64,000 nt of DNA from Alteromonas sp. KC3 (GTDB taxonomy: Bacteria; Pseudomonadota; Gammaproteobacteria; Enterobacterales; Alteromonadaceae), in assembly GCF_016756315.1 (NCBI RefSeq), contig NZ_AP024235.1:1798001-1862000 (forward strand), read 5' to 3'. The notes below the pieces were generated by a model. The model made no database searches, had not been told where the DNA came from, and was given only the letters and a program-made list of their open reading frames with translations. Made by a program: the position numbers and the translations under genes. Shown here one piece after another: positions 37,549 through 47,565 of this stretch. Position 1 is the first letter of the stretch. Each line of letters begins with the position of its first letter.

Positions 37549-38835
37549 CTATTCAGCTACGGTAGACTTTTTCAGACCACCCACTGGCTGGCCCAACATT
37601 TCGCGCGTGACTAGCACCACACCTTTTTCAGATACACGGAAACCACGAGCTCTATCTTGTTCGTGGTCATAGCCAATAGTGGTGCCCTCGGGCACAACGC
37701 AGCCACGGTCTATGATAACGCGCTTTAATTTGCAGTGACGCTTAATTTCAACGTCAGGCAGAATAACTGCGTCTTCTATGAGGCCGTACGAATGTACCCG
37801 TACATTGGAAAAACAAATAGAGGAGCGCAGGGTTGATCCCGATATAATGCAACCGCCAGATACCACCGAGTTAATGGCTTCACCACGTCTGTCATGGTCT
37901 TCCCATACAAATTTGGCGGGAGGAAGCTGCTCTTGATAAGTCCAAATAGGCCACTTTCTGTCATACAGGTTTAACTGTGGTACCGGTGCAACCATTTCCA
38001 TATTGGCTTCCCAAAATGAATCAATGGTACCTACATCACGCCAATACGCATTGTCGCCGCCACTTTGTTCAAATGGATAGGCGTACACTGGGTGATCTTT
38101 AATAATTGAAGGAATAATGTCTTTGCCGAAATCTCGCTGAGAGCCCATGTTTTCAGCATCTTTGCGCAATTGCTCGAACAAAAATTCGGTATCAAATACG
38201 TAATTTCCCATTGATGCCAAACATTTGCTGCTGTCATTGGGTAGTGGCGTGGGGGAGGCGGGTTTTTCTTCAAAACCGTTTATTCTATAGCTTTCATCTA
38301 CCGACATGACACCGAACGCGCCAGCGGCTTCCTCAACCGGTACCGACATACACGACACCGTCATTTTCGCCCCCGACTCTTTGTGCTTGGCTAGCATATC
38401 ACCATAGTCCATGCGATAAATATGATCACCAGATAAAATCATTACGTACTTTGGCAGTTCATCGCGGATAATATCAATATTCTGGAATACCGCATCGGCG
38501 GTACCTTCATACCAACTGTCTGAAAATCGCTGAGATGCAGGCAGGATTTCAACTGACTCACCCAATTCTTTTTTAAAGTGCCCCCAGCCTCTGACGAGGT
38601 GGCGTATCAGTGAATGTGACTTATATTGGGTGACTACACCAATGCGGCGAATACCTGAATTAACACAATTAGACAGGGGGAAATCAATGATTCTAAATTT
38701 TCCACCAAAATAGAGTGCTGGCTTGGCACGCCAGTTAGTGAGTTCGTGTAATCTGGAACCTTTTCCACCTGCGAGTATTAGCGCATAGGTATCGCGTGTA
38801 AGGTTACTGATGTAACGAGAACTTTGATCTGCCAT
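37549..38835 (-). CDS. glgC: Glucose-1-phosphate adenylyltransferase
   Basis: A 428-residue enzyme making ADP-glucose for glycogen from glucose-1-phosphate and ATP. The nucleotidyltransferase N-domain has [44 protein letters not shown], then [18 protein letters not shown] and FEEKP motifs. A left-handed beta-helix C-domain follows. Length is close to E. coli GlgC (431). No glgA, glgB or glgP is adjacent, so the rest of the glycogen genes must be elsewhere. Divergent from the nucleoside hydrolase, with a 270-bp gap. Confidence 0.97.
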   Translation of the reverse strand: MADQSSRYISNLTRDTYALILAGGKGSRLHELTNWRAKPALYFGGKFRIIDFPLSNCVNSGIRRIGVVTQYKSHSLIRHLVRGWGHFKKELGESVEILPASQRFSDSWYEGTADAVFQNIDIIRDELPKYVMILSGDHIYRMDYGDMLAKHKESGAKMTVSCMSVPVEEAAGAFGVMSVDESYRINGFEEKPASPTPLPNDSSKCLASMGNYVFDTEFLFEQLRKDAENMGSQRDFGKDIIPSIIKDHPVYAYPFEQSGGDNAYWRDVGTIDSFWEANMEMVAPVPQLNLYDRKWPIWTYQEQLPPAKFVWEDHDRRGEAINSVVSGGCIISGSTLRSSICFSNVRVHSYGLIEDAVILPDVEIKRHCKLKRVIIDRGCVVPEGTTIGYDHEQDRARGFRVSEKGVVLVTREMLGQPVGGLKKSTVAE

Positions 38836-39105
38836 TTCCTAAAAACTCCTGTAATAAAGCGACAACGGTGTATCGTTAGAAATATTGAAAGAAAGAGAAG
38901 GTAAGCGATTAACAGCGCTACACGTGGTGTGTCCTTTGACAGTGATTTGCGAATATTCAGTGTGATAACTATGCAATACAAACATCAACAGTCCCAAGGA
39001 CTTCGTGATAACCTAACTTCATATTACACAAGAATATTTAGAATGACAGTTTCATTTTTGTGCGATGTTATTTTTTGGTAAATTTTTTTAAAGGATTGTT
39101 TCATT

Positions 39106-40083
39106 ATGTCAGCAAAACAGGCAGTAGTATTTGACCATGACGGTGGTATAGATGACTTACTTTCGCTGCTTTTATTACTTCGTTTGCCGAATATCGACGT
39201 TATTGGCGTAAGTATTACGCCTGCAGATTGTTACCCAGATGACGCTGTATTGAGCACAAAAAAAATTCTCAGCCTAACGGGTAATACTCATATCCCCATT
39301 TGTGTGGGAAATATATCTGGGCCTAACCCATTTCCTCCAGAGTGGCGGGCACAGCCCAAGGTATGTCACGCTATGCCCGTGATGCTGCGTACTAATAGCG
39401 ATAGCGTAAACGTAAGTAATGCACCTGCTCACGAATGGATGCAAGAAACCATTTCAAAACATCCGTCAAAAGTGACAGTGCTAATGACAGGTCCAGCCAC
39501 TAATTTAGCTGCCGCGATAACTGACGAGCAAAATGGTACTCGTGTGAAAAGTAATATTGAGCGTGTTGTATGGATGGGTGGTGCAATTGACGTAAAAGGT
39601 AATGTTGCCATGCACGACCACAACGGTACTGCAGAGTGGAATGCATATTGGCACCCTAAAGCAACAAGAGATCTCATCGATAGTGGCGTCAATGTTTTAC
39701 TCGTGCCCCTTGATGCTACGAACTCGCTTCCCGTCAGTTGGTCGTTTTTGGAAAAGCTTGCGACGTCTCAAACCCCCGTATCCGATTTGGCCGGTCAGTT
39801 TTGGGCTGCAACCGTTACCGCTATTCCGTCCTATGAGTTTACGTATTTTCTTTGGGATATTTTATCAACGTGCATGTTGGCTTTGCCCAGTAAGCATTGT
39901 CGGGTCGATACTGGATGTATTGAGGTAGGAATAACTACACCTAATGCAGGGCAGACCCGTCGTAGTGACGCATCTAAAGGTGAAGTGTCTTGGGTTGCAG
40001 AGGTAGACGCTGATGTTGTTAGAAATATGGTCATTCATTATTTGAGTGGTGAATTTAGTCAAGCGCCCAGTGACTTTTGTTAA
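39106..40083 (+). CDS. Inosine-uridine-preferring nucleoside hydrolase family
   Basis: A 325-residue hydrolase of the IUNH family that splits nucleosides into base and ribose. The Asp cluster at the N-terminus reads FDHDGGIDDLLSL rather than the usual DTDPGIDD, keeping the metal- and ribose-binding aspartates. VLMTGPATNLAAAI, VWMGGAIDVKGNV and EWNAYWHPKA also match. There is no signal peptide, so it is cytoplasmic and likely in nucleoside salvage. The HDGG variant may alter specificity. The next gene starts 43 bases later. Confidence 0.88.
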   Translation: MSAKQAVVFDHDGGIDDLLSLLLLLRLPNIDVIGVSITPADCYPDDAVLSTKKILSLTGNTHIPICVGNISGPNPFPPEWRAQPKVCHAMPVMLRTNSDSVNVSNAPAHEWMQETISKHPSKVTVLMTGPATNLAAAITDEQNGTRVKSNIERVVWMGGAIDVKGNVAMHDHNGTAEWNAYWHPKATRDLIDSGVNVLLVPLDATNSLPVSWSFLEKLATSQTPVSDLAGQFWAATVTAIPSYEFTYFLWDILSTCMLALPSKHCRVDTGCIEVGITTPNAGQTRRSDASKGEVSWVAEVDADVVRNMVIHYLSGEFSQAPSDFC

Positions 40084-40126
40084 TAAAATGTTATATTTTA
40101 AGCTGTAATTCATTTTGGAGGATCAG

Positions 40127-40660
40127 ATGGGTGTATTGAAAAAGTTGTTGGGTATTGTTGGCGTGGTTATCGTCTTATTTGTGGCAACAAGCTTTTTTAT
40201 CCCAAAGGAATATAGCGTTGAGCGCAGGATCACTATTGATGCGCAGCCTGCTGAAGTATATCCGTATATCGTGGATTTAAGGGAATGGCAAAAGTGGGGC
40301 GTGTGGTTTAAGCGTGACCCGCAAATGGAGCTCGACTATTCGGGCCCAGACCGGGCTATTGGTATGCGCTCAGAGTGGAAAAGCGATACTGAAGGCGACG
40401 GTGAGATGGAAATTACCCAATTAGAGCACAATAAACGCGTACTTTATCGGTTGTATTTTCCTGAGTTTGATATGGGGTCAACAGGCACAGTCGAAATGAA
40501 GGAAGTCGCTGAAGGTACGCAAGTGACTTGGCGTGACGAGGGCGAAGTCGACAATAATCCAGTGAACCGCTTTTTCGTTTTATTTATCGACGACCTTATT
40601 GGACCCGATTTTGAAATGGGCTTGGAGAACTTAAAGACCATCGTTGAGAATAAAGGTTAA
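40127..40660 (+). CDS. SRPBCC-family membrane-anchored protein
   Basis: 177 residues: an N-terminal TM helix (LLGIVGVVIVLFVATSFFI) followed by an SRPBCC (polyketide cyclase/START-like) hydrophobic-ligand domain with RRITIDAQPAEVYPYIVDLREWQKW. The domain probably faces the periplasm. ATG 40127 is chosen because GGAGG at 40117-40121 lies five bases before it; TTG 40115 overlaps that site. Ligand unknown. It sits between the nucleoside hydrolase and an MFS gene. Confidence 0.8.
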   Translation: MGVLKKLLGIVGVVIVLFVATSFFIPKEYSVERRITIDAQPAEVYPYIVDLREWQKWGVWFKRDPQMELDYSGPDRAIGMRSEWKSDTEGDGEMEITQLEHNKRVLYRLYFPEFDMGSTGTVEMKEVAEGTQVTWRDEGEVDNNPVNRFFVLFIDDLIGPDFEMGLENLKTIVENKG

Positions 40661-40726
40661 AAGTGGGGACAACGCTTGTCTAACGCCCAGTGTATGTGAT
40701 CTATAGCACCTAATGGTGCGTTTAAA

Positions 40727-41983
40727 ATGAAAATTAAAACGCACTGGGCATCCACTGTCTTGCTAACGAATAAAAAACATCGACTTATTGCGGGCCTGTC
40801 ATTAAACAAGCTCGCTGATTTACTAATATCGGCCAAAACCACACTTCCGGCTCTTCTAATATCAATGGGTGCTCCTGCTTGGATGATCGGGTGGCTAGTG
40901 CCCATACGAGAATCAGGGGCATTATTGCCTCAAGCGCTACTCAGTTTTTATCTTCGTAATCATAGTGAGAGACATAGTGTGTGGCGCGCGGGTATGGCTG
41001 TGCAAGCGCTCTCTGTAGCGCTCATTTTAAGCGCCCTTGTCCTTGCGAGTAATAGTGCTATGAGTGGGTGGATGGCAGGAATGGTTGTACTTGGTGCGCT
41101 TACATTGCTTAGTTTGGGGCGCTCTGCGTGCTCGCTTACCGTTAAAGATATGGAAGCCGATGTTGCTAAAAAAGGAGAGCGCGGAAACTTAATTGGCACC
41201 GCTTCAACGATTTCCGGAGTTGCGACGCTAGCGATTGCACTGCCGTTGTTTGTATTCAGCGATACATTGGACGCTTATATGCTCATGGGTATATTAGGTT
41301 TTAGTGCTAGTGTATTTGCATTAACGCTAGTGTGTATGTGGCCCATAAAAACCAATGTTGATGTTGAAAATGTTGAGAACGGCGAAAACAGCAACACAAA
41401 AAATAACCATACTAATGACAATAAAAATTCACTTTTTAGTGTTAAATTCGACAGCACTGTTTACAAGTTTATATTCGTGAGGGGGCTCTTTGTTCACTCT
41501 GCGCTTGTTGCGCCATATTTTATGTTGCAGAAGGAACAAAACGCAGCCGATCTATTACCTATTTATATAGGCGCAGAAGCGTTAGCGACGCTCTTATCGT
41601 CGCTGGTGTGGGGAAAGGTAGCTGATAAAAGCGCAAGGCTTACCCTTCAAATTGCAGGGGCAATGGCGCTTGTTGCGTGTATTGGGTTACTGGTTAGCAA
41701 TTCAGAATCGCTTGTACTGTCAGCCGCGCTGTTCTTTGTGTTGTCTATTGCCCACGCGGGCGTCAGAACGGGGCGAAAGACCTACAGTTTGGATGTTAAG
41801 GAAGGGCAGGAGCGTACAGAGCTGGTGGGTTTCTCAAATACCTCTATTGGGCTCATTTTGTTAGCGTTTGGTAGCCTGTATGCCGCCCTAACGCCCGTAT
41901 TGTCCTTTTCTGTGGTGTACGTGATGGCAGCTATGATTGCCTTGGCAATTGCGACCACCTTTATTTTGCCTAAAGAAAAATAA
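40727..41983 (+). CDS. MFS transporter
   Basis: A 418-residue membrane protein with about 12 helices. A long Asn-rich central loop (near residues 205-235) separates the two six-helix bundles. RESGALLPQALLSFYL and TGRKTYSLD segments are visible. The family is clear from topology, but no substrate motif is recognised. It converges on the liu operon. Confidence 0.78.
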   Translation: MKIKTHWASTVLLTNKKHRLIAGLSLNKLADLLISAKTTLPALLISMGAPAWMIGWLVPIRESGALLPQALLSFYLRNHSERHSVWRAGMAVQALSVALILSALVLASNSAMSGWMAGMVVLGALTLLSLGRSACSLTVKDMEADVAKKGERGNLIGTASTISGVATLAIALPLFVFSDTLDAYMLMGILGFSASVFALTLVCMWPIKTNVDVENVENGENSNTKNNHTNDNKNSLFSVKFDSTVYKFIFVRGLFVHSALVAPYFMLQKEQNAADLLPIYIGAEALATLLSSLVWGKVADKSARLTLQIAGAMALVACIGLLVSNSESLVLSAALFFVLSIAHAGVRTGRKTYSLDVKEGQERTELVGFSNTSIGLILLAFGSLYAALTPVLSFSVVYVMAAMIALAIATTFILPKEK

Positions 41984-42012
41984 AGCGCAGTAGGTAAAAA
42001 CCATACTGCGCT
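41984..42012. terminator. Putative terminator hairpin after MFS gene
   Basis: A 9-bp stem AGCGCAGTA (41984-41992) / TACTGCGCT (42004-42012) immediately after the stop. There is no good T-run, so it is weak. Confidence 0.5.
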
Positions 42013-42041
42013 CTAATATTGGTATCGGGCGTGCATAAAGC

Positions 42042-42084
42042 GGATACTGGCCGGATATTGGCCGGGTATTCGGCTGGCATCCGC
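42042..42084. repeat. Three 11-bp tandem repeats with terminal inverted ends
   Basis: Units 42042-42052 (GGATACTGGCC), 42053-42063 (GGATATTGGCC) and 42064-42074 (GGGTATTCGGC), bracketed by GCGGAT (42040-42045) and ATCCGC (42079-42084). They lie between two convergent stops. Confidence 0.7.
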
Positions 42085-42098
42085 ACTCATTTGCTTAC

Positions 42099-42998
42099 CT
42101 ATTTGGCAAGCAGTGCCGTTGCTACCTTAGATACTGGCGGTCTGCCCAGCACGCTTTGCACAAAGCGAGATGTATCCAGCAGTTTATCCATGTCCACGTT
42201 AGAGGTAATACCCATACCATTTAGCATGTACACCACATCTTCAGTTGCCACATTGCCACTGGCGCCTTTGGCGTAAGGGCAGCCGCCCAGGCCTGACACG
42301 GCTGAATCTATCACTGCTACGCCATATTCCATTGCGGTATACAGGTTAACCAGAGCTTGTCCGTAGGTGTCGTGAAAATGCACCGCAATCTTAGAGACTG
42401 GAATGTCGTTTAACACTTCATCCATCAAGGCTTTCGTTGCTCCAGGTGTACCAGTGCCTATGGTGTCGCCCAGCGATATTTCATAGCAGCCCATATCAAG
42501 CAGGGTCTTAGACACATCGGCTACGGCTTTTGGCGCTATTTTGCCCTCGTAAGGGCAGCCCATTACACATGACACATAGCCGCGCACAGGAATATTGAGA
42601 GCTTTGGCCTTCTCAATAACCGGCTCAAAGCGGCTAAGGCTTTCGCTAATTGAACAGTTGATATTCTTTTGCGAAAACGATTCAGAGGCCGCACCAAACA
42701 CGGCGACTTCTTCAACACCCGCTTCAAGGGCAGCGTCTAAGCCTTTCATGTTAGGGGTGAGGGCAGAGTACTGCACACCTTGCTTGCGGGTTAATTGTTT
42801 GAAAATATCACCCGAATCGGCCATTTGTGGCACCCATTTGGGCGATACAAAACTTCCTGCCTCGATACGCGTTAATCCCGCGTCTCCTAACAAGTTAATT
42901 AGCGTTAGCTTATCTGCCGTGGTTACCAGTTGCTTCTCGTTTTGTAGGCCATCGCGAGGGCCTACTTCAACAATACTAACGTGCGATGGGAATGCCAT
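42099..42998 (-). CDS. liuE: Hydroxymethylglutaryl-CoA lyase
   Basis: A 299-residue TIM-barrel lyase that splits HMG-CoA to acetoacetate and acetyl-CoA, the last step of leucine breakdown. The start VEVGPRDGLQNE, metal-site residues, SFVSPKWVPQMADS and the catalytic-loop GLGGCPYAKGASGN with the active Cys are intact. It is the distal gene of the liu cluster, 5 bases after liuD. Confidence 0.95.
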   Translation of the reverse strand: MAFPSHVSIVEVGPRDGLQNEKQLVTTADKLTLINLLGDAGLTRIEAGSFVSPKWVPQMADSGDIFKQLTRKQGVQYSALTPNMKGLDAALEAGVEEVAVFGAASESFSQKNINCSISESLSRFEPVIEKAKALNIPVRGYVSCVMGCPYEGKIAPKAVADVSKTLLDMGCYEISLGDTIGTGTPGATKALMDEVLNDIPVSKIAVHFHDTYGQALVNLYTAMEYGVAVIDSAVSGLGGCPYAKGASGNVATEDVVYMLNGMGITSNVDMDKLLDTSRFVQSVLGRPPVSKVATALLAK

Positions 42999-43003
42999 GG
43001 CAT

Positions 43004-45046
43004 TTACTCCTCTTCGCCATCGGCGGTAAAGGCCAGTAGCGTTGCGCCACCATCAACCAGTTCACCGGCGTTAAAGTAAAAGCTGTCAACCACGCCATCT
43101 TTAGGGGCAACAATACTGTGCTCCATTTTCATGGCTTCCATGATCAGAATGGGCTGGCCTTTTTCTACTTTCGTGCCTGGCTCTACCAATAGGGCAACAA
43201 TAGTGCCGTTCATTGGCGCATCAAAGTTGGCGTCGTGACCTGCATCGCTGTCATCACCTAGTGAAGGTAAAACAACATCAAAGCTAGCGTGAGTATCGTT
43301 GTTAAACAGCGTGAAGTGTCCGTCTTTTTCGCACACACTGTACACTGTCTTATAACCGTCGATAACGCCGTGAAGTTGAGCGCTGTTGGCATCTAATGCA
43401 GTTAATTCACCTGAAACCACATGCGTAGAACCGTTAATGGTGAGGTTCCATACCAATTCACCTTGGGTAGCAGTATGGTTTACGCTGATATCAAGCGTGT
43501 CGCCGTTTACCTGTAGCTGCAATACTTCATTGTGAGTAAGGTTTGCACGCCACGCTCCCGCTGAACCCCAAACAGAAAGCTGTTTGTTATTGGCGTTGTT
43601 GCGCTTGGTTTGCATCGCCTGGCGGTGTGTCAAGGCAAGTAGCGCCATAGCAGGTAACGTTACGCGATTAAATTGGGCGTTTTCTGGTGCAGGGGCAAAC
43701 AAGTCGTCATTGTGTTTTTCAACAAACGTTGTGGTTAGCTCTGCGTCGATAAACGCTTGGTTGCTAGCAACGCGTTTAAGAAAATCAATGTTTGTTGATA
43801 CGCCTTCAATATGATAGTTGCCAAGCGCGTGAAGTAGGCGTTTAAGCGCTACTTCTCGTGACTCGCCCCATACCACCAATTTGGCAATCATAGGGTCGTA
43901 GTACACGCTAACTTCATCGCCTTGTTCTACACCGGTATCTACGCGCACTACGTCGCTTTCTGTTGGCGGTTGTAGAAGGTGTAATGTACCTGTCGAAGGT
44001 AAAAACTCATTGTTTGGATCTTCGGCATAGATACGTGCTTCAAACGCATGGCCGGTGAGCGTAAGCTCTTCTTGCTGCTTAGGAATGGGCTTACCTTCAG
44101 CAATTGAAAGCTGCCACTGAACAAGGTCTTCATTCGTGATCATCTCTGTCACAGGGTGCTCTACCTGCAAACGAGTGTTCATTTCCATGAAATAGAATGA
44201 GCCGTCTTCATCTAGCAAGAACTCAACCGTACCTGCGCCAACATAGTTAATCGCTTTCGCGGCAAGAATAGCTGCTTCACCCATTTTCTCGCGAATATCT
44301 TGCGACATATTTGGGGCAGGGGCTTCTTCAATGATTTTCTGGTGGCGACGCTGTACAGAACAGTCGCGCTCAAACAAGTAAACGCCATTACCTAAGGTGT
44401 CACAGAACACTTGAATTTCTACGTGACGCGGTCGTGTAAGGTATTTTTCAACCAACATGTGGTCGTCACCAAAGCTTGCCATCGACTCGCGCTTAGCGGC
44501 GCTAAGGGCTTGTGAAAATTCCTTTTCACTCCATACCTGTCGCATACCTTTACCGCCACCACCTGCGGCTGCTTTAAGCAGTACAGGATAGCCCATCTCA
44601 TCAGCGGCAGCCTTCAACACGGCTTCATCTTGATCATCACCGTGATAACCCGGCACAAGCGGTACACCGGCTTTCTCCATAATATGCTTTGCCGCAGATT
44701 TAGAGCCCATGGCTTCAATAGCCGAAGCAGGAGGACCAACAAAAATGATGTTGTTGCTCGCGCAAAGGTTAGCAAAATCGGCATTTTCTGATAAAAAACC
44801 GTAGCCAGGGTGAATGGCATCTACGCCTAGCTGCTTTGCTTTTTCAATGATCAGTTCGCCGCGTAAGTAGCTTTCCTTTGATGGTGAAGCACCCAAATAC
44901 ACGGCTTCGTCGGCCATTTTTACATGGCGTGCTTGGGTGTCTGCATCTGAATAAACTGCTACTGTTTTTACGCCTAACAGTTTGGCTGTTTTAATAACGC
45001 GGCAGGCAATTTCGCCACGGTTAGCAATGAGTAATTTATTAATCAT
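43004..45046 (-). CDS. liuD: Methylcrotonyl-CoA carboxylase biotin-containing subunit
   Basis: A 680-residue alpha chain: biotin carboxylase (ATP-grasp with GGGGKGM, ECSVQRRHQK-like RDCSVQRRHQKIIEEAP, EMNTRLQVEHPVTE) and a C-terminal biotinyl domain with ILIMEAMKMEH carrying the biotinylated Lys. It carboxylates 3-methylcrotonyl-CoA together with LiuB. The start MINKLLIANRGEIACRV at 45046 is preferred over a longer upstream frame. It begins just after liuC, which it nearly abuts. Confidence 0.96.
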   Translation of the reverse strand: MINKLLIANRGEIACRVIKTAKLLGVKTVAVYSDADTQARHVKMADEAVYLGASPSKESYLRGELIIEKAKQLGVDAIHPGYGFLSENADFANLCASNNIIFVGPPASAIEAMGSKSAAKHIMEKAGVPLVPGYHGDDQDEAVLKAAADEMGYPVLLKAAAGGGGKGMRQVWSEKEFSQALSAAKRESMASFGDDHMLVEKYLTRPRHVEIQVFCDTLGNGVYLFERDCSVQRRHQKIIEEAPAPNMSQDIREKMGEAAILAAKAINYVGAGTVEFLLDEDGSFYFMEMNTRLQVEHPVTEMITNEDLVQWQLSIAEGKPIPKQQEELTLTGHAFEARIYAEDPNNEFLPSTGTLHLLQPPTESDVVRVDTGVEQGDEVSVYYDPMIAKLVVWGESREVALKRLLHALGNYHIEGVSTNIDFLKRVASNQAFIDAELTTTFVEKHNDDLFAPAPENAQFNRVTLPAMALLALTHRQAMQTKRNNANNKQLSVWGSAGAWRANLTHNEVLQLQVNGDTLDISVNHTATQGELVWNLTINGSTHVVSGELTALDANSAQLHGVIDGYKTVYSVCEKDGHFTLFNNDTHASFDVVLPSLGDDSDAGHDANFDAPMNGTIVALLVEPGTKVEKGQPILIMEAMKMEHSIVAPKDGVVDSFYFNAGELVDGGATLLAFTADGEEE

Positions 45047-45048
45047 CT

Positions 45049-45867
45049 TTATTTCTCCAACCCCGCGTTGTCTTGTGCGGCTGGCTTTATCCAAGCAGCG
45101 CTACGTTTTTCTAAAAAGGCACCTAAACCTTCTTGGCCTTCTTCAGACGTGCGTACTTGAGCAATCAGTTTACTGGTTTCGCCCAGCAGCGCATCGTTAA
45201 TAGGCTGAGACGCCACCCATTGCACTAACGCTTTTGACTGCGCGACAGCCTGTGGTCCATTTTTAACGATACCGCTGATAATGCCGTCAATCGTGCTATC
45301 TAATTCGTCTTCGGTTACCGATTCACTTAGCAGGCCTAAGCGTCTTGCACGACGCGCAGAAAACACTTCGGCAGTTTGGAAATAACGGCGACATACGCGA
45401 GCGCCCATTGCTTCAACAACATAAGGGCTAATAGTGGCTGGAATAAGTCCAATTTTCACTTCGCTTAAGCAAAACTTGCTTAGCTTGCTGCCAATGGCAA
45501 TGTCACAGCAGGCAATAAGGCCAACAGCCCCACCAAACGCAGCGCCTTGTACACGTGCAATAGTTGGTTTGGGCAATGCGTACAGTGTTTGCAGCATGGT
45601 AGCCAGCCCCATCGCATCACTTTCGTTTTGCGCTTGGGTGTAGCTTGCCATTTTTTTCATCCAGTTAAGATCAGCGCCTGCACTAAAGCTTTTGCCCTTA
45701 GCTTGCAGTACAAGGGCACGCACTCTGGTATCTTCACCCGCTTGCTTAAACAAGCGGGTTAATTCGGCAATCATTTCATCGTCAAAAGCATTGTGCTTTT
45801 CTGGGCGATTCAACGTTACGATGGCGACATCACGCTCATCAACAACGTAGGTTACAGCTTGTTCCAT
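45049..45867 (-). CDS. liuC: Methylglutaconyl-CoA hydratase (enoyl-CoA hydratase family)
   Basis: A 272-residue crotonase-fold enzyme hydrating 3-methylglutaconyl-CoA to HMG-CoA. Oxyanion-hole segments KGKSFSAGADLNWM and VQGAAFGGAVGLIACCDIAI are seen. ATG 45867 is chosen because AGGAG lies eight bases away on the minus strand; an ATG six bases earlier (45873) is possible. The specific substrate is inferred from position between liuB and liuD. Confidence 0.93.
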   Translation of the reverse strand: MEQAVTYVVDERDVAIVTLNRPEKHNAFDDEMIAELTRLFKQAGEDTRVRALVLQAKGKSFSAGADLNWMKKMASYTQAQNESDAMGLATMLQTLYALPKPTIARVQGAAFGGAVGLIACCDIAIGSKLSKFCLSEVKIGLIPATISPYVVEAMGARVCRRYFQTAEVFSARRARRLGLLSESVTEDELDSTIDGIISGIVKNGPQAVAQSKALVQWVASQPINDALLGETSKLIAQVRTSEEGQEGLGAFLEKRSAAWIKPAAQDNAGLEK

Positions 45868-45878
45868 ATTCATCGCTC

Positions 45879-47486
45879 CTACATTCTGAAGATGCCGAAT
45901 TGAGTGTCTTCAATTGGCTTGTTAAGTGCGGCGGATAAAGACAGACCCAATACAAGACGTGTATCGGCAGGGTCGATAACCCCGTCATCCCACAAGCGCG
46001 CAGACGCGTAGTACGGGTGGCCTTGCTTTTCGTAAGTATCGATAACCGGTTGCTTAAACGCTTTTTCTTCTTCGTCGCTCCAGCTTTCGCCTGCACGCTC
46101 TTTTTGGTCGCGTTTTACTTGTGCAAGTACACCAGCGGCTTGTTCGCCACCCATTACCGAGATACGTGCATTTGGCCACATAAACAGGAAGCGTGGATCG
46201 TAAGCGCGGCCGCACATGCCGTAGTTACCGGCACCAAAGCTACCGCCAATCAATACGGTAAGTTTTGGTACATTGGCACAGGCGACTGCTGTCACCATTT
46301 TTGCACCGTGCTTTGCAATACCGCCATGTTCGTACTGTTTACCTACCATAAAGCCGGTAATATTTTGTAAAAACACAAGAGGAATTTTGCGCATAGCACA
46401 TAGCTCAACAAAGTGAGCGCCTTTCAATGCACTTTCGCCAAACAAAATACCGTTATTGGCAACAATGCCCACCGGGTAGCCGAAGATGCGTGCAAAGCCA
46501 CACACCAGCGTTGTGCCGTAAAGCGGCTTGAATTCGTCGAAATCAGAGTCATCGACGATACGAGCAATGATTTCACGAACGTCAAAGGTCTGCTTACTAT
46601 CAGCAGGAACAATGCCGTAAATCTCTTTGCTGTCGTAACGTGGTGGCTTGATGTCCGCCACGTCTACCGTTTCAGGCTTCTTGCGATTTAATCTACCAAT
46701 GGCATTGCGCGCTAGCGACAGTGCGTGATGGTCGTTATTGGCTAAGTGATCAGCTACACCTGAAATACGTGTGTGAACATCGCCCCCACCAAGCTCTTCA
46801 GCAGTAACCACTTCACCTGTGGCTGCTTTTACTAAAGGTGGACCACCAAGGAAAATAGTGGCTTGCTCTTTAACAATAATGCTTTCATCTGCCATGGCTG
46901 GCACATAGGCGCCACCTGCGGTGCACGACCCCATAACGACCGCTATTTGCGGAATGTTTTTGGCTGACATATTGGCTTGATTAAAGAAAATGCGGCCAAA
47001 GTGCTCACGGTCAGGAAATACATCGTCTTGGCGAGGCAGGTTAGCACCGCCTGAGTCTACCAAGTAGATACAAGGTAGATTGTTTTGTTCGGCGATGGTT
47101 TGCGCGCGAAGGTGCTTTTTAACAGTAAGAGGGTAGTAGGTACCACCTTTAACTGTCGCATCGTTCGCAACAATCATACACTCAACGCCATTGACCACAC
47201 CTATACCGGCTACCACGCCCGCGCAGGGTACATAGTCTTCGTACACTTCCCATGCCGCTAGTTGGCCAATTTCAAGAAATGGCGTGTCTTCATCTATCAG
47301 CGCATTAATACGATCGCGAGGTAATAGTTTGCCACGAGAAACATGGCGCTCGGCGGCTTTTTCACCACCACCTTGTGTAATTTGATTTATTTTTTCGAGA
47401 AGATCGTCCACCTGCGCCTGCATAGCCTCGCTATTGGCAACAAAGGTTTCAGATTTCACATTAATCGTAGAGCGAAGAACGGGCAT
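45879..47486 (-). CDS. liuB: Methylcrotonyl-CoA carboxylase carboxyltransferase subunit
   Basis: A 535-residue beta chain that transfers CO2 from biotin to 3-methylcrotonyl-CoA. The two crotonase-like lobes are marked by [29 protein letters not shown] and [35 protein letters not shown] is also characteristic. AAGGAGGGG precedes the ATG. The 79-bp gap to liuA holds a hairpin. Confidence 0.97.
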   Translation of the reverse strand: MPVLRSTINVKSETFVANSEAMQAQVDDLLEKINQITQGGGEKAAERHVSRGKLLPRDRINALIDEDTPFLEIGQLAAWEVYEDYVPCAGVVAGIGVVNGVECMIVANDATVKGGTYYPLTVKKHLRAQTIAEQNNLPCIYLVDSGGANLPRQDDVFPDREHFGRIFFNQANMSAKNIPQIAVVMGSCTAGGAYVPAMADESIIVKEQATIFLGGPPLVKAATGEVVTAEELGGGDVHTRISGVADHLANNDHHALSLARNAIGRLNRKKPETVDVADIKPPRYDSKEIYGIVPADSKQTFDVREIIARIVDDSDFDEFKPLYGTTLVCGFARIFGYPVGIVANNGILFGESALKGAHFVELCAMRKIPLVFLQNITGFMVGKQYEHGGIAKHGAKMVTAVACANVPKLTVLIGGSFGAGNYGMCGRAYDPRFLFMWPNARISVMGGEQAAGVLAQVKRDQKERAGESWSDEEEKAFKQPVIDTYEKQGHPYYASARLWDDGVIDPADTRLVLGLSLSAALNKPIEDTQFGIFRM

Positions 47487-47502
47487 GACCCCTCCTTGTG
47501 TG

Positions 47503-47527
47503 ACAGCCTCTTAAATTAAGAGGCTGT
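47503..47527. other. Hairpin between liuA and liuB
   Basis: A perfect 10-bp stem ACAGCCTCTT / AAGAGGCTGT with a 5-base loop (47513-47517). It lacks a T-run, so it is more likely an mRNA-stability or translation element between two operon genes than a terminator. Confidence 0.65.
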
Positions 47528-47565
47528 GTTGTCGTTTGGTACTAAAAGTGAGATTAACGGTTTTA

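Noticed and set aside
46017..46370. A 117-codon ORF opposite liuB
   Set aside because: It is a shadow of the conserved liuB frame with no start signal.
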